This document shows, piece by piece, positions 43,990 through 55,400 of a stretch of DNA of 64,000 nucleotides. Every line of letters begins with the position of its first letter. The first letter of the stretch is position 1. The stretch is from Ipomoea triloba (taxonomy: Eukaryota > Streptophyta > Magnoliopsida > Solanales > Convolvulaceae). The notes below the pieces were generated by a model. It had not been told where the DNA came from. It worked only from the letters and a program-made list of their open reading frames with translations, and ran no database searches. The position numbers and the translations under genes are program-made. The DNA is taken from NCBI RefSeq assembly GCF_003576645.1, contig NC_044917.1:16572952-16636951 (forward strand), written 5' to 3'.

Positions 43990-45806
43990 AGTAGCTCCCC
44001 AAGTCCGTGCCCTGACGTCGAGATAACGAGGAAGGGTTCGGGGTGGAAAAAAAAAAAGGTCCAAACAGCCCGCGACTTACGCCGGTTGCCTCGTTAAAAA
44101 CCTTAGACTAAGAAAAACCCAGTGGGAAAAAAACATACTCAAGGAAAAAAGAGCACAACCCTAAGCGCCAACGAGGAAGAGTTCGAGCTGGAGAAATTGA
44201 CTGTATAGTCTTCGACTTACGCTGGTTGCCTCGTTAAAAACCTTAGGACAAGAAAAAACCCAATGGAAAAAATCTTAGCTTAAGGAAAAGAGCACAACTT
44301 TAAGCACAGTCTTCTGGACTATAAAGGTCGGCTGAACTCTACCGATCTAGGAATCGAATCCGCGATACGATTGAGAGGTCGAATTTTACCGATCTAGCGA
44401 CCGAATTTCAAACATAAGGCCTATGGTCGGGTAAGCGATCGAGAGATCGGCGCTGATCTTGGACATCAGGCATAAGGCCCATGGTCGGGCAAAGCGATCA
44501 AGAAATCGACAGCGCTAAGAAGCGAGGATATATTCATCGCTAAGAANTAGACTAAGAAAAACCCAGTGGGAAAAAAACATACTCAAGGAAAAAAGAGCAC
44601 AACCCTAAGCGCCAACGAGGAAGAGTTCGAGCTGGAGAAATTGACTGTATAGTCTTCGACTTACGCTGGTTGCCTCGTTAAAAACCTTAGGACAAGAAAA
44701 AACCCAATGGAAAAAATCTTAGCTTAAGGAAAAGAGCACAACTTTAAGCACAGTCTTCTGGACTATAAAGGTCGGCTGAACTCTACCGATCTAGGAATCG
44801 AATCCGCGATACGATTGAGAGGTCGAATTTTACCGATCTAGCGACCGAATTTCAAACATAAGGCCTATGGTCGGGTAAGCGATCGAGAGATCGGCGCTGA
44901 TCTTGGACATCAGGCATAAGGCCCATGGTCGGGCAAAGCGATCAAGAAATCGACAGCGCTAAGAAGCGAGGATATATTCATCGCTAAGAAGCGGCATTGC
45001 TGAGGAGCGGGATATATTCATCGCTAAAAAGCGGCATCGCTAAGAAGCGGGATATATTCATCGCTAAGAAGCGGCATCGCTGAGGAGCGGGATATATTCA
45101 TCGCTAAAAAGCGGCATCGCTGAGAAGCGGGATATATTCACCGCTGAGAAGCGGGATATATTCATCGTGCTGATGGTGGCAATGCCGACCTAATCGGGCT
45201 TATAACACCAGCGGTGGTAATGCCGACCTAACCGGGCTCAGTTGCCTACAACGTAGGGCTTATGCCAAGATATGGTCTCGGGCTCATAGTGCCGATGGTG
45301 GCCATGCTGACCTAATCGGGCTTATAGCGCCGGTGGTGGTAATGCCGACCTAACCGGACTTAGTACACGACTAATATATATACATTGTCATTTACAATTT
45401 ACAAATCAAAGTAAACGAGGGTAATTCTTCCTCGTCGATATAAATATTATAATTTTTTCCTACTTTTCGGTCGTAACCGATCTTAACGATCATAAATGGA
45501 CACCTTACTCCCAACGCCCTATAAACGGGCGAATAAACGGGCACCTCACTCCTGTAGTGGGCACCTTGCTCCCACAAAGATCGGTCCGAGGACCATAAAT
45601 GGGCACCTTGCTCCCATAGTGGGCACCTTGGTCCCACAAAGATCGGTCCGAGGACAATAAACGGGCACCTTGCTCCCGTAGTGGGCACCTTGCTCCCACA
45701 AAGATCGGTCCGAAGACCATAAACGGGCACCTTGCTCCTGTAGTGGGCACCTTCGGGATTTTCAGTAACACGGCTTCTCGTTGCAATCCCCACGGACGAC
45801 GCCATT

Positions 45807-46142
45807 TGATAAGGTTTAATTCCTCCATGTATTCTTGTGTTCATAATATGTAAAGGAATTGTATGCAAAGTGTGATGTTGATAAGAAAATTGGCCCTTAA
45901 TGTATCTCTTTTATTGATCTCTCTTGAATCCTAGAGAGAAGGGATAGAGCATGGCTATGGAGTACTCTAGAGAGAAGAAGAGAGAGTCTAAAGTCCTTTA
46001 ATTAGAGGACTAAGGTCCTCTTTATAAGCCCAAAAGTTGACCCGCTGGCCTTGACCGTAACCCGAACCGTTTGACCTCGATCCGACTACAAAACGAGAGC
46101 GTGACCGTATAGGGAGATAAGACCGGGGTATATTCCCTATCA
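45807..46142 (-). repeat. Array LTR 5
   Basis: 336 bp, with a single-base variant (GGGAGATAAG instead of GGGAGGTAAG). Confidence 0.9.
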
Positions 46143-47513
46143 AGTAGCTCCCCAAGTCCGTGCCCTGACGTCGAGATAACGAGGAAGGGTTCGGGGTGGA
46201 AAAAAAAAGGTCCAAACAGCCCGCGACTTACGCCGGTTGCCTCGTTAAAAACCTTAGACTAAGAAAAACCCAGTGGGAAAAAAACATACTCAAGGAAAAA
46301 AGAGCACAACCCTAAGCGCCAACGAGGAAGAGTTCGAGCTGGAGAAATTGACTGTATAGTCTTCGACTTACGCTGGTTGCCTCGTTAAAAACCTTAGGCC
46401 AAGAAAAAACCCAATGGAAAAAATCTTAGCTTAAGGAAAAGAGCACAACTTTAAGCACAGTCTTCTGGACTATAAAGGTCGGCTGAACTCTACCGATCTA
46501 GGAATCGAATCCGCGATACGATTGAGAGGTCGAATTTTACCGATCTAGCGACCGAATTTCAAACATAAGGCCTATGGTCGGGTAAGCGATCGAGAGATCG
46601 GCGCTGATCTTGGACATCAGGCATAAGGCCCATGGTCGGGCAAAGCGATCAAGAAATCGACAGCGCTAAGAAGCGAGGATATATTCATCGCTAAGAAGCG
46701 GCATTGCTGAGGAGCGGGATATATTCATCGCTAAAAAGCGGCATCGCTAAGAAGCGGGATATATTCATCGCTAAGAAGCGGCATCGCTGAGGAGCGGGAT
46801 ATATTCATCGCTAAAAAGCGGCATCGCTGAGAAGCGGGATATATTCACCGCTGAGAAGCGGGATATATTCATCGTGCTGATGGTGGCAATGCCGACCTAA
46901 TCGGGCTTATAACACCAGCGGTGGTAATGCCGACCTAACCGGGCTTAGTTGCCTACAACGTAGGGCTTATGCCAAGATATGGTCTCGGGCTCATAGTGCC
47001 GATGGTGGCCATGCTGACCTAATCGGGCTTATAGCGCCGGTGGTGGTAATGCCGACCTAACCGGACTTAGTACACGACTAATATATATACATTGTCATTT
47101 ACAATTTACAAATCAAAGTAAACGAGGGTAATTCTTCCTCGTCGATATAAATATTATAATTTTTTCCTACTTTTCGGTCGTAACCGATCTTAACGATCAT
47201 AAATGGACACCTTACTCCCAACGCCCTATAAACGGGCGAATAAACGGGCACCTCACTCCTGTAGTGGGCACCTTGCTCCCACAAAGATCGGTCCGAGGAC
47301 CATAAATGGGCACCTTGCTCCCATAGTGGGCACCTTGCTCCCACAAAGATCGGTCCGAGGACAATAAACGGGCACCTTGCTCCCGTAGTGGGCACCTTGC
47401 TCCCACAAAGATCGGTCCGAAGACCATAAACGGGCACCTTGCTCCTGTAGTGGGCACCTTCGGGATTTTCAGTAACACGGCTTCTCGTTGCAATCCCCAC
47501 GGACGACGCCATT

Positions 47514-47849
47514 TGATAAGGTTTAATTCCTCCATGTATTCTTGTGTTCATAATATGTAAAGGAATTGTATGCAAAGTGTGATGTTGATAAGAAAATTGG
47601 CCCTTAATGTATCTCTTTTATTGATCTCTCTTGAATCCTAGAGAGAAGGGATAGAGCATGGCTATGGAGTACTCTAGAGAGAAGAAGAGAGAGTCTAAAG
47701 TCCTTTAATTAGAGGACTAAGGTCCTCTTTATAAGCCCAAAAGTTGACCCGCTGGCCTTGACCGTAACCCGAACCGTTTGACCTCGATCCGACTACAAAA
47801 CGAGAGCGTGACCGTATAGGGAGGTAAGACCGGGGTATATTCCCTATCA
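47514..47849 (-). repeat. Array LTR 6
   Basis: 336 bp, same sequence as LTR 1 by eye. Confidence 0.9.
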
Positions 47850-49200
47850 AGTAGCTCCCCAAGTCCGTGCCCTGACGTCGAGATAACGAGGAAGGGTTCG
47901 GGGTGGAAAAAAAAAGGTCCAAACAGCCCGCGACTTACGCCGGTTGCCTCGTTAAAAACCTTAGACTAAGAAAAACCCAGTGGGAAAAAAACATACTCAA
48001 GGAAAAAAGAGCACAACCCTAAGCGCCAACGAGGAAGAGTTCGAGCTGGAGAAATTGACTGTATAGTCTTCGACTTACGCTGGTTGCCTCGTTAAAAACC
48101 TTAGGCCAAGAAAAAACCCAATGGAAAAAATCTTAGCTTAAGGAAAAGAGCACAACTTTAAGCACAGTCTTCTGGACTATAAAGGTCGGCTGAACTCTAC
48201 CGATCTAGGAATCGAATCCGCGATACGATTGAGAGGTCGAATTTTACCGATCTAGCGACCGAATTTCAAACATAAGGCCTATGGTCGGGTAAGCGATCGA
48301 GAGATCGGCGCTGATCTTGGACATCAGGCATAAGGCCCATGGTCGGGCAAAGCGATCAAGAAATCGACAGCGCTAAGAAGCGAGGATATATTCATCGCTA
48401 AGAAGCGGCATTGCTGAGGAGCGGGATATATTCATCGCTAAAAAGCGGCATCGCTAAGAAGCGGGATATATTCATCGCTAAGAAGCGGCATCGCTGAGGA
48501 GCGGGATATATTCATCGCTAAAAAGCGGCATCGCTGAGAAGCGGGATATATTCACCGCTGAGAAGCGGGATATATTCATCGTGCTGATGGTGGCAATGCC
48601 GACCTAATCAGGCTTATAACACCAGCGGTGGTAATGCCGACCTAACCGGGCTCAGTTGCCTACAACGTAGGGCTTATGCCAAGATATGGTCTCGGGCTCA
48701 TAGTGCCGATGGTGGCCATGCTGACCTAATCGGGCTTATAGCGCCGGTGGTGGTAATGCCGACCTAACCGGACTTAGTACACGACTAATATATATACATT
48801 GTCATTTACAATTTACAAATCAAAGTAAACGAGGGTAATTCTTCCTCGTCGATATAAATATTATAATTTTTTCCTACTTTTCGGTCGTAACCGATCTTAA
48901 CGATCATAAATGGACACCTTACTCCCAACGCCCTATAAACGGGCGAATAAACGGGCACCTCACTCCTGTAGTGGGCACCTTGCTCCCACAAAGATCGGTC
49001 CGAGGACCATAAATGGGCACCTTGGTCCCACAAAGATCGGTCCGAGGACAATAAACGGGCACCTTGCTCCCGTAGTGGGCACCTTGCTCCCACAAAGATC
49101 GGTCCGAAGACCATAAACGGGCACCTTGCTCCTGTAGTGGGCACCTTCGGGATTTTCAGTAACACGGCTTCTCGTTGCAATCCCCACGGACGACGCCATT

Positions 49201-49536
49201 TGATAAGGTTTAATTCCTCCATGTATTCTTGTGTTCATAATATGTAAAGGAATTGTATGCAAAGTGTGATGTTGATAAGAAAATTGGCCCTTAATGTATC
49301 TCTTTTATTGATCTCTCTTGAATCCTAGAGAGAAGGGATAGAGCATGGCTATGGAGTACTCTAGAGAGAAGAAGAGAGAGTCTAAAGTCCTTTAATTAGA
49401 GGACTAAGGTCCTCTTTATAAGCCCAAAAGTTGACCCGCTGGCCTTGACCGTAACCCGAACCGTTTGACCTCGATCCGACTACAAAACGAGAGCGTGACC
49501 GTATAGGGAGGTAAGACCGGGGTATATTCCCTATCA
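49201..49536 (-). repeat. Array LTR 7
   Basis: 336 bp. Followed by the longest unit (to 50969), which has an extra GGGCACCTTGCTCCC cassette. Confidence 0.9.
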
Positions 49537-50969
49537 AGTAGCTCCCCAAGTCCGTGCCCTGACGTCGAGATAACGAGGAAGGGTTCGGGGTGGAAAAAAA
49601 AAGGTCCAAACAGCCCGCGACTTACGCCGGTTGCCTCGTTAAAAACCTTAGACTAAGAAAAACCCAGTGGGAAAAAAACATACTCAAGGAAAAAAGAGCA
49701 CAACCCTAAGCGCCAACGAGGAAGAGTTCGAGCTGGAGAAATTGACTGTATAGTCTTCGACTTACGCTGGTTGCCTCGTTAAAAACCTTAGGCCAAGAAA
49801 AAACCCAATGGAAAAAATCTTAGCTTAAGGAAAAGAGCACAACTTTAAGCACAGTCTTCTGGACTATAAAGGTCGGCTGAACTCTACCGATCTAGGAATC
49901 GAATCCGCGATACGATTGAGAGGTCGAATTTTACCGATCTAGCGACCGAATTTCAAACATAAGGCCTATGGTCGGGTAAGCGATCGAGAGATCGGCGCTG
50001 ATCTTGGACATCAGGCATAAGGCCCATGGTCGGGCAAAGCGATCAAGAAATCGACAGCGCTAAGAAGCGAGGATATATTCATCGCTAAGAAGCGGCATTG
50101 CTGAGGAGCGGGATATATTCATCGCTAAAAAGCGGCATCGCTAAGAAGCGGGATATATTCATCGCTAAGAAGCGGCATCGCTGAGGAGCGGGATATATTC
50201 ATCGCTAAAAAGCGGCATCGCTGAGAAGCGGGATATATTCACCGCTGAGAAGCGGGATATATTCATCGTGCTGATGGTGGCAATGCCGACCTAATCGGGC
50301 TTATAACACCAGCGGTGGTAACGCCGACCTAACCGGGCTTAGTTGCCTACAACGTAGGGCTTATGCCAAGATATGGTCTCGGGCTCATAGTGCCGATGGT
50401 GGCCATGCTGACCTAATCGGGCTTATAGCGCCGGTGGTGGTAATGCCGACCTAACCGGACTTAGTACACGACTAATATATATACATTGTCATTTACAATT
50501 TACAAATCAAAGTAAACGAGGGTAATTCTTCCTCGTCGATATAAATATTATAATTTTTTCCTACTTTTCGGTCGTAACCGATCTTAACGATCATAAATGG
50601 ACACCTTACTCCCAACGCCCTATAAATGGGCGAATAAACGGGCACCTTACTCCTGTAGTGGGCACCTTGCTCCCACAAAGATCGGTCCGAGGACCATAAA
50701 TGGGCACCTTGCTCCCATAGTGGGCACCTTGCTCCCACAAAGATCGGTCCGAGGACCATAAATGGGCACCTTGCTCCCATAGTGGGCACCTTGCTCCCAC
50801 AAAGATCGGTCCGAGGACAATAAACGGGCACCTTACTCCCGTAGTGGGCACCTTGCTCCCACAAAGATCGGTTCGAAGACCATAAACGGGCACCTTGCTC
50901 CTGTAGTGGGCACCTTCGGGATTTTCAGTAACACGGCTTCTCGTTGCAATCCCCACGGACGACGCCATT

Positions 50970-51305
50970 TGATAAGGTTTAATTCCTCCATGTATTCTTG
51001 TGTTCATAATATGTAAAGGAATTGTATGCAAAGTGTAGTGTAGATAAGAAAATTGGCCCTTAATGTATCTCTTTTATTGATCTCTCTTGAATCCTAGAGA
51101 GAAGGGAGAGAGCATGACTATGGAGTATTCTAGAGAGAAGAAGAGAGAGCCCAAAGTCCTTTAATTAGAGGACTAAAGTCATTTATATAGGCCCAAAAGT
51201 TGACCTGTTGACCTTGACCTTAACTCGAACCGTTTGACCTCGACCCGACTACAAAACGAGAGCGTGACCGTATAGGGAGGTAAGACCAGGGTATATTCCC
51301 TATCA
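50970..51305 (-). repeat. Array LTR 8 (rightmost, diverged)
   Basis: 336 bp with many private substitutions after its first 70 bases (for example GTGTAGTGTAGATAAG for GTGTGATGTTGATAAG, CATTTATATAGGC for CTCTTTATAAGC, CTGTTGACC for CGCTGGCC). On the minus strand this is the 5'-most LTR. Its divergence from the others suggests the original insertion is older than the amplification. Confidence 0.9.
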
Positions 51306-51440
51306 CATTGAATTATGAAATTGTAAACATAGAATTATAAAACTGTGAACATGAAATTATAAAAATGTGAACATGGAATTATAAAATTATGAACATAAAC
51401 TCGAGTCTACTTTGAAAGGTGGACTTGGGTCCATGGCATA

Positions 51441-51768
51441 ACAACAGCCTCGCCATCCAAGGGCTATTTAATAGGAAGGAGTTCAAGGAGCCGCCAGAGA
51501 TGATTAGAATAGCTATTTGTGAGGATTGTTAATAGAAAGAGATGATTAGAATAGCTATTTGTGAGGATTGTTAATAGAACATTAGAACTAAAATCAAATA
51601 CGTACAGGATTGTTAATAGAACATTAGAACTAAAATCAAATACGTACAACAGCCTCGCCATCCAAGGGCTATTTAATAGGAAGGAGTTCAAGGAGCCGCC
51701 AGAGATGATTAGAATAGCTATTTGTGAGGATTGTTAATAGAACATTAGAACTAAAATCAAATACGTAC
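51441..51768. repeat. Tandem duplication, period 205 bp with inner repeats
   Basis: ACAACAGCCTCGCCATCCAA at 51441 recurs at 51646 with the following sequence. Inside the first copy, AGAGATGATTAGAATAGCTA and AGGATTGTTAATAGAACATT stretches are themselves repeated. Confidence 0.88.
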
Positions 51769-52190
51769 TTAATTAATACGGAGTAATATTTGAAATGATT
51801 TTTAGTAAAAGTAATTAGTTTCTTTGATAGTAATTAAATCTATATATAGGAACCAAAATTAAAATAAATGTTAAATTAAATAAATTCAAATAAATATATA
51901 ATAAACATTTTTTTCCTGATTCCAAAGTCCAAAAGTAGGATATTACAAGGCGTTTGGCCGGTTGGGATGAGGGAATTATGAAAGAAAAGACTGTAATTCT
52001 ATGGAAATATAATAAAGTTGAAATTTGAATTACATTATTTGGTTGGAATAAAAATTAAAAGAGGAACAATGGAATTGTAATTTCATAGAGTTTAATTCTA
52101 TCCTACCAAACATCCCACAAGGAGAGCAGTCCATCCATTGGAAAATAAATCATGTGAGATAATCTTTATGCTATACAATTCATCCAAAAA
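51769..52190. other. AT-rich intergenic DNA
   Basis: No gene or clear element. GGCGTTTGGCCGGTTGGGAT (51952) with AAACATCCCACAAGG (52106) could be the eroded ends of a GGCGTTTGG-type MITE, but I cannot pair them convincingly. Confidence 0.4.
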
Positions 52191-52454
52191 TACTTCATAT
52201 GTCTCATTTTATCTATCATATTTACTACTTAATATTCATTGGTCAAATCAACTCTTTCTTTATTGCTTATTTTCTTTAGTAATTTTTAAAATTTTTAAAT
52301 TTAATTTTTCGTGTTTAATAGTACTTTTAATATAGTTTCTAAATATATAAATTTTATATATTAATGCTAAAATTAATATTATAAAAAATTAGATTAAAAA
52401 TAACTTCAGTCAAGCCTCGTTAAATGAATGACAACCAATAGGGCTGGGGTAGTA
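52191..52454. mobile_element. Stowaway-like MITE
   Basis: Begins TACTTCATATGTCTCATTTT and ends GGGCTGGGGTAGTA, imperfect inverted ends of the CTCCGTCTCATTTT type. The body shares TTCATTGGTCAAATCAACTC and following phrases with 4864-5113, in the same order. Confidence 0.6.
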
Positions 52455-52965
52455 GAATTTTATATATAGCAAACTCACGTCCTTTTTTCAATGTGAGATG
52501 ATGGTTTCTTATAAGCTATAAGTCTCCCCAAATTTTATTTTTCCGACTTCATAAATACACTTCGAGAGCCAACTTTTCATTCGCTCAATATTCATTTTGA
52601 GTGTATAATATATCATTTTATTTGACTTACTTAGAAGAATCCAAATTTACTTCGAACTTATTCAAACAAAAAATAACCCCATATATTTTGCACAACAAAA
52701 TAACCACTTAAAATGTCAATCTTACTAATATTTTACAAAAAATAGTCAAAACAAAGGAATCGGAAACAAATCCGAAGATACATCAGAGTATAAAAGATAT
52801 ATCTTGCTTGCATCACCATGACTGAATGATTAGTCATAGGGGAAAAAGAAAGGCAAAAAACCTAGGTTTAATTAGTGTGGATGGCAATCCAATATCCCAG
52901 ATTCCATATATGTAACATTAATATATATAACTCATAAAGTTATTGAATTCGACCTTCAATTCAAC
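52455..52965. other. 3' flank of the CONSTANS-like gene
   Basis: AT-rich, with no reading frame. Part nearest 52965 is probably the 3' untranslated region of the minus-strand gene. Confidence 0.5.
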
Positions 52966-54880
52966 TCATAAGTGTCGATTGAGGAGGTAGTTGGGGAAAG
53001 GCGGCGGTGGCTGAAACAATGATGCCCTCTTCACAAACCGCCCTTTCAAACGAGGCCTCTTCTCTGCATTCAATTTCCTCACCTCGTACCGAATCTTCTT
53101 CGAGAACAACCTCGTCCTCCTCTTCTCCCTGTACCGACTCACCCGTGCTTCTCTCCCTTCGTCGCTTCGTCTCATCATCATTGCAGTCCCGTATGGATGA
53201 TGATTATAATGATCTCCTCCCTGCAATGCAAATGCAAATACCCATATAAGGTAACTGCAGATATATTATCATTAACATACATATATTCATCTATTTATAT
53301 ATTGAGCGGAAGCTAGTAAATGTCCAAGTCCATTGATTAGTGACTAAAGGATTATTGGACAGAGATCGGAAGGTCAAATTCAGCATCTTGTCTTCAGAAA
53401 ATATGATGACGGATTATAAAGAAATAAAGTTAAGCATTCGTTATTAACTATATCTTTGATATGGTTGTAATGGCTTGATCCTAAGCAAAAATGTAGCACT
53501 CTATCCTTCTTTCCCTAGAAGGTTGAATTCACAACATCAAGGGTCTCCCAGCCCGATAGAACATTTGAGAGATTGTAAATCTCCAACCCCAAGGCCTCCA
53601 CACGCTGCCCGACAAAGCCAGAGAATGTAAATTACGATAATTCAGTGGCTCAGCAGGCAGAACCAACCATGGGTGCACAAGAGATCTGCCCACTTTGAAT
53701 ATAATCCCTAGAATGTTGTTACTAAATTTCTAACCTGAGTTTCCCACTTTAAACATAATCCTTACAGGATTGCTACTAAATTTCTAACATTAGTCTTTTT
53801 TTTTCCAAATATTTTCAACTGAATCAATTAACTAAGCCGTGGAGGCATGAACCCTCTATTCTAACAAGATAGATAGATGAAGAAATTTCTCCTAACATTA
53901 GATGTTGGAATGGATTAAGGGAAGGTACTCACCATGAAATCTGGCCAGCAATGGTTTGGGTCGAAATGGGGTCGAGTTCCATCAGTCCAGGGACAACCTT
54001 GGCTAGCCCAAGCACTGATAACTTCCTCGTAGTTAAGACTTAAAAGCATCCTCGACTTCTTCGCTTCTTCTTTACAGCTTCCACTTTCCATGGACGAAGA
54101 CTCCTCATCTAATCCACTCAACATCCTCATCATCACTTTCTGTTCAACTTCCTGCTCTTCCCCAAAGCTCCAATTCAACGCCTCCGTACAATCGTCCCCA
54201 TTAATCTCAATCTTCACCGCCGCCGTCGCTTTGTCTTCCACGTCATCATCTCCTAACAACGTCTCTACATCGGCAGCAAACTCCGCCAATTCCATGTCCG
54301 AGGAAAGGAACTCGGGAATCTCCAAACCCCGCATGTGGTCGTCTCCGCCGCTGTCGTTCAAGAGCGCGTTGAGGTCGTCATCCAACAACACCGGAACTTG
54401 GCAAAAAAGCTGCTCCGGGTCGATCTCGTTGTTGTTGTAGTCGTCGTCGCTCCCCATCTCCGGGACTAAAGGGAGGAGGGGGTTAACGCTCTCCTCCACC
54501 GCAACGCCGCCGCCGCCGGAGGTTTGCTTCTTGGTCCGTTTGGAGTTCCGCGGAGTTCTGGGCTTGCGGGTGAAGCCGCGGTGCCAAGCCGGGGGAGATT
54601 CATCGTCGTCGGCGGCGGCGGCAACAACTTGGTTACATTTGGGAGAGGACAACAACGTTGCCGCCGTCGATGAAGACGAGGATGTTCCGAGACGAACCCT
54701 TTGGTGACGACTGGCCAGCTGGTTAGCAGAGTGAACGGAAACGTCGCAAGATTGGCAGAGAAAAGCATCGTCGGCGACGCAAAACCAACGAGCTCTCTTC
54801 CACAAACAGCTATCGCAGGCTCTAGCTGTCTTGCCACTGATGGCATTAGCTGTTTTTCTTTGATTATCAAAACTCATCAT
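52966..54880 (-). CDS. CONSTANS-like protein with one B-box and a CCT domain (BBX group III, COL6/COL16-like)
   Basis: Exon 1 is 54880-53933 (316 codons) and exon 2 is 53220-52966 (84 codons plus TGA); the 712-bp intron has GTGAGT...TTGCAG and phase 0. The first ATG of the frame is 54880, followed at once by a second, so the protein starts [13 protein letters not shown] and has 400 residues. A single B-box zinc finger (C22, C25, C34, C42, C45, H50, H59) is followed by an acidic, Ser-rich middle with poly-Ala, then the [11 protein letters not shown] motif and C-W-P-D-F-M just before the intron. The CCT domain (about 340-382, [20 protein letters not shown]) lies wholly in exon 2. One B-box plus CCT and this intron position define BBX group III. 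Such proteins act in the nucleus; relatives affect flowering, shade or chlorophyll responses. It appears intact. A TATA-like CATATATG lies near 55062 on the minus strand. Confidence 0.95.
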
Positions 54881-55080
54881 GCGTTCGTACAACACAACCT
54901 GGCCTCAAATTGTCGTCAAAGCTAAGGGAGTTCAAGAATCAATCTTTCTAAGCTGAACGTACAACGTTTGATTGTACGAGTAGAGGATCAATGGCCACTG
55001 TAGAAGAGGTACTTTAGTGACAGTTCCTACTGTTTAATGGGAGAGAAAGGTTTTAAGGCATATATGGAAATACTAGAGCT

Positions 55081-55400
55081 GGAGGAACCCCAAAATGGAA
55101 TGCCTGGTAATAGTACAATATAAATAATTGGGCATTGGGTTGTTGTCCTGACAAAAGTTATAATTGATGGATATGTTTGCTTCAACAAAAAAATTTAAAA
55201 AAAAAAAATTTGTAGGTGGTCCTAAGTTGTTGTTGACACTTATCCCTATGTCCAAGGGCACTTATTTCTACTAGAAATGAGTAGTAAGGTGGGTAGGGCA
55301 TGTTTCTCGTATTTAAAAGGTTATGCGTTTGATTCTTGTGGTGTTATCTCTGTTAAAACGTCAACAAAGCTTTGTATTCCGTTTCTGTTGAGAATCTAGC
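55081..55400. other. Intergenic, nothing firm
   Basis: Contains a tRNA-promoter-like GGTTATGCGTTTGATTC at about 55319, possibly an eroded SINE, without target duplications or an A-tail that I can assign. Confidence 0.35.

Larger units (their letters stand above)
39905..51305 (-). mobile_element. Tandem array of a small non-autonomous LTR retrotransposon
   Basis: Eight LTRs of 336 bp (two interrupted regions by Ns) alternate with internal regions of about 1.35-1.43 kb. LTRs begin TGATAAGGTTTAATTCC and end ATTCCCTATCA. LTR positions: 39905-40240, 41613-41948, 43302-43637, 43706-43989 (5' part lost at an N), 45807-46142, 47514-47849, 49201-49536, 50970-51305. Complete unit lengths are 1708, 1689, 1707, 1687 and 1769 bp. 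On the minus strand a PBS-like TGGCGTCGTCCGTGGGG follows each right-hand LTR. The outer flanks, CATAG (39900-39904) and CATTG (51306-51310), are a likely decayed 5-bp duplication. No gag or pol. Single Ns at 43705 and 44547 join partial units, so the true copy number is uncertain. Confidence 0.88.
39697..51446. mobile_element. Foldback MITE that hosts the LTR array
   Basis: The left part, to 39904, starts near TTATGCTATGGACC and has an internal palindrome GTCCACCTTGCAAGGTGGAC, then repeats of TTCTATGTTCACAATTT. The right part, from 51306, has the complementary TGTGAACATGGAATTATAAA repeats and ends GGTCCATGGCATAAC. The two halves are inverted copies, so they are the arms of one MITE now separated by 11.4 kb of LTR-element array. 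It is the same family style as 63389 onward. The outer limits are approximate. Confidence 0.65.

Noticed and set aside
53007..53249. An 80-codon plus-strand Ser-rich frame
   Set aside because: Antisense of the CCT exon of the CONSTANS-like gene.
54880..54895. An earlier start for the CONSTANS-like protein at 54895
   Set aside because: That codon is GTG; the first ATG in frame is at 54880 and gives the normal N-terminus length.
55319..55400. A third SINE
   Set aside because: Only a B-box-like motif is visible; no A-tail or target duplication.
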